A stretch of 33,098 bases of DNA, taken from contig JADJSZ010000067.1 of the NCBI GenBank assembly GCA_016711405.1, positions 1 through 33,098 of the forward strand, in the 5' to 3' direction. Position numbers and translations under genes: made by a program. Of this stretch, positions 31,100 to 33,098 are shown in pieces. Source of the DNA: Candidatus Hadersleviella danica. GTDB taxonomy: Bacteria > Chloroflexota > Anaerolineae > Promineifilales > Promineifilaceae. Within the stretch, counting starts at the first letter, position 1, and each line of letters begins with the position of its first letter. Under the pieces are notes generated by a model that did no database searches, was not told the DNA's origin, and was given only the letters and a program-made list of their open reading frames with translations.

Positions 31100-32452
31100 T
31101 TACAACGTTTCGGGTATGTTGAGTAGCTTTTTAATCTCCTGTTGTGCTTGATTTTCTTTGACGGCATAGTCGTATTTTTCTGTGTTGTAAGGCTCTTTTT
31201 TAGAGAGCATGTGCCAAATACTGAGAATAAGGCGTTTGGCAATTGCTGAAACAGCCATGTTGTGTGCGCCCGAACTGTTTCCATTTCTGGCTCGGTACAT
31301 TCTGCCCCACCGAACTAATTCATTGTCAGATTTGGCTTGTTGAAGCATGGCTTGGCAAATTTGGGTGGTGACTGAGTGAATGTGTTTGTTGCCTGGCAAT
31401 GTGCCTGCGCTGGTGACTTTGTTAGCGGATACTTTCTTTTCGGGGTTGAAGCCACCAGAAAGAGACTAAATGACCAGCGGTAGGGAAACGGCGCATGTCT
31501 ATGCCACATTCGGCAATAAAGACATTGACAAACCGTTCGTTTACAGATGGGGCAGTTTTCATTATTTCAACTGCTTCGTTGGCAGTGATGATGATTTCAC
31601 CTGTGGTTTCATCTATGACTTTGTACTTATCAAGAGCCACGGCTATTTGGGCTTCGTATCCTTCGACTTGTTTGTCGTGGTGTTTGGCATCTTCGTAGAG
31701 TTTTTGGATGGTGAAGCGCACTGATTGGGGCAGATAAGGGAGATGGCGTAGGGATACTAAAATGCGTTGGTACTTTTCTTTGCGTTCGGGGATGCTGGTT
31801 TGGCTGTAATAGGTGGCGCACATGGCGGCCACTTCGGGGATGGTTGCTCCAGCAATGATTGTTTCTAAAATGGCTTGGCCGCTGACGGATAACATTGAAA
31901 TTTCTTGGCCAAGGAGGATGTTATAATTGGTAAGGGTGGTTTCGATGGCATTGGAGGCGGCGGTGCGCTTATAGACGGCTTTCCGTTGGCGGCGAGTGAG
32001 TGTTTTTAGAACCTGTTGAATTTCGGGGGTGACGGTGTTAGGTTGAAATAGGCCAGTGAGAACGACATAAGCAATGGTGTAACTGTCTTTGGCATCTGTT
32101 TTCCGTCGTTCTTTAATAGGTAGGGATTGATTAGGACTTGTTGAAAGAGGCCAGATAAGGCATATTCAACAGGGCGGTAATAGGTGCTGGTGGCTTCAAT
32201 GCCGTAACGGGTTAGGCCAAGGGGTTTGAATTGCATCAGCCAACTAGCAAGGCTGGTTAGGCTGTAATGGTCAGTATTGAATTTTTGGGCGTATTTGGTG
32301 ATTGTTTGGGTCTCGAAGTCAGGTATTAGAACGGTGGCGGTGAGTGTTTCTTTGTGGATGTCTATACCTGCTGAGGCTGGAAGCCAGCGACCTTCGAGGA
32401 CTTCGGTGCTTGTTTGGCCAAATGGGATTTGGTCTTTGCCGAGGTGTTTCAT
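31100..32452 (-). mobile_element. IS110-family transposase gene (two frameshifts)
   Basis: IS110-type DEDD transposase read on the minus strand. From ATG 32450-32452: GIDIHKETLTATVL (first Asp), YGIEATSTYYRPVEYAL (Glu). After a one-base loss near 32128-32133 it continues IKERRKTDAKDSYTIAYVVLTGLFQP (DxxD). Then SVSGQAILETIIAG and VNVFIAECGIDMRRFPTAGHLVS follow, and after one extra T near 31466-31470 the Transposase_20 end GFNPEKKVSANKVTSAGTLPGNKHIHSV. The corrected protein is about 450 aa, at the long end for IS110. These elements have no terminal inverted repeats, so I cannot fix the ends. Such transposases work with a bridge RNA encoded beside the gene. Given the indels the copy may be dead, or the breaks may be sequence errors. 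Confidence 0.85.
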
Positions 32453-32501
32453 GGGGGATTAACTCCTTATGTGGTTTATTCACGCGGGGGTTTCGGACGG
32501 T

Positions 32502-32568
32502 GAGCAGGGATTTGGGTACTCTATTGTGGAAGCTCTAAGGCATTACGTGCGTGTTAATTACCCTGCTC
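32502..32568. ncRNA. candidate structured region beside IS110 (possible bridge RNA)
   Basis: Upstream of the transposase, arms GAGCAGGG (32502-32509) and CCCTGCTC (32561-32568) enclose 51 bases. IS110-group elements encode their bridge RNA in the end upstream of the transposase, which is this stretch. Only the stem is visible; guide loops were not identified. Confidence 0.25.
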
Positions 32569-32630
32569 TGGCATAAACTATCTCAGCGGCTCAATGGCTC
32601 GAAAGAGGGGGCGATGCTTTTGTCCTAGTG

Positions 32631-32644
32631 GCGCATTTTTGCGC
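32631..32644. promoter_or_regulatory. operator 1 for the Xre regulator (GCGCA-N4-TGCGC)
   Basis: Perfect palindrome with half-sites GCGCA and TGCGC and a TTTT spacer, 12 bases beyond the -10 box of the leftward promoter. Its centre is 31 bp, about three helical turns, from operator 2. Confidence 0.65.
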
Positions 32645-32655
32645 TCACATTGGGC

Positions 32656-32684
32656 ATAATAGCGCAAATATGCGCCATTGTCAA
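32656..32684 (-). promoter_or_regulatory. sigma-70-type leftward promoter with operator 2 in its spacer
   Basis: On the minus strand TTGACA (32679-32684), exactly 17 bases, TATTAT (32656-32661). The spacer holds a second GCGCA-N4-TGCGC palindrome (32662-32675), so a bound repressor would block polymerase. It would drive leftward transcription, divergent from the Xre gene at 32719, toward the IS110 transposase and the phage-like genes. Confidence 0.7.
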
Positions 32685-32718
32685 AATAAGTGTTGAACTT
32701 GGCTTGGAAAGGTGTGAT

Positions 32719-33052
32719 ATGGAGTTTTCAGATAGACTGCGGATGCTTCGGCTCGAACTGGGGATTACTCGAGGTGCGATTGCTCAAATGGGAGGAATGA
32801 GCGTGTCAAATTACAACCGTTATGAGGCGGGTGTGGTTGTGCCGACTGTGCCGTTTTTGACGGCTTTGTATAGGGGAACGGGGGTTAATTTGGTGTGGCT
32901 CTTGACTGGGGAGGGGAGATGTTGGGGGTTGGTGGCTTTTTGGAGTTGGAGTTGGATTTGTTGCGCTGGTTTCGGCAGTTGGGGAGGAGCAGCGCAAAAT
33001 GTATTTGCGGATTAAGGCAGATGGGATTGAGGCAGGGTTGGAGGGTGACTAG
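32719..33052 (+). CDS. Xre-family helix-turn-helix regulator (two frameshifts)
   Basis: Small Cro/CI-type DNA-binding protein. From ATG 32719 (AAAGGTG site) it reads SDRLRMLRLELGITRGAIAQMGGMSVSNYNRYEAGVVVPTVPFLTALYRGTGVNLVWLLTGEG, a complete HTH_3 domain. After GEG the frame degenerates into GRCWGLVAFWSW. Adding one G at the GGGG run near 32914-32917 gives EMLGVGGFLELELDLLRWFRQLG. Adding another G near 32985-32988 gives EEQRKMYLRIKADGIEAGLEGD and a stop at 33050-33052, about 111 aa. Two matching palindromes lie just upstream, so it probably represses the divergent promoter and perhaps itself, in the manner of phage or integrative-element immunity regions. Confidence 0.8.
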
Positions 33053-33071
33053 GGAGTGGCTGTCTGCAGGC

Positions 33072-33098
33072 TTCATTCCGCAATCCGCATTCCGCATT
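33072..33098. repeat. short-period repeat (CCGCAATCCGCATT type) at window edge
   Basis: ATTCCGCAATCCGCATTCC units, the same family as 7250-7283 and, inverted, 24545-24578. Its return just after the Xre gene suggests the host-type spacers resume here. Confidence 0.7.

Overview
The window looks like a chromosomal segment of an uncultivated Chloroflexota-type bacterium (Anaerolineae/Ardenticatenia-like). This is an inference from the gene mix: AhpE-like peroxiredoxin, tungsten aldehyde oxidoreductase, GldFG-type ABC pair, and cell-wall proteins with Pro/Thr linkers. It also rests on the unusual density of the CGGCCG hexamer and on the short repeats that fill most spacers. Coding density is high and no rRNA or tRNA was recognised.

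Layout. 1-2065 (minus): a restriction-modification operon of a C5-cytosine methyltransferase, a 93-aa protein and a putative endonuclease. 2146-5078 (minus): a MoaD/ThiS-like carrier, a tungsten aldehyde:ferredoxin oxidoreductase and a peroxiredoxin with UGA at its peroxidatic cysteine codon. 5219-5469: a 12-copy 21-bp tandem array. 5617-9394 (plus): gamma-glutamyltransferase, then a GldF/GldG-like ABC pair without an adjacent ATPase. 9395-10048: long non-coding stretch. 10049-17448 (plus): DUF420-like membrane protein, SDR, MoaA, zinc-ribbon membrane protein, PPK2 polyphosphate kinase, amidase, L,D-transpeptidase and an anchored unknown. 17445-25808 (minus): GlgX, class V aminotransferase, HutH, Lrp/AsnC regulator, HD hydrolase, ComEA and ArsC. 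26015-29535 (minus): pstC-pstA-pstB-pstB. 29611-33098: a foreign-looking module with small phage-like genes, an IS110 transposase, and an Xre regulator with two matched operators and a consensus divergent promoter.

The most interesting points are these. (1) The two adjacent PstB ATPases are collinear 251-aa paralogues with complementary defects. One lost the catalytic Glu and the Q-loop Gln; the other lost the LSGGQ signature. This predicts a heterodimeric Pst importer with one dead and one live ATP site, the arrangement known from asymmetric ABC exporters. (2) The peroxiredoxin has in-frame UGA exactly where the peroxidatic Cys belongs, followed by a good stem-loop, so it may be a selenoprotein. 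(3) Nearly every spacer between co-directional genes consists of short-period repeats that run flush to start codons and sometimes into the 3' ends of genes.

A caution applies throughout. At least eight genes carry one or two single- or double-base indels, most of them in homopolymers and twice in compensating pairs. This pattern suggests an indel-prone assembly more than gene decay. I annotated these as one gene each and give the break positions.
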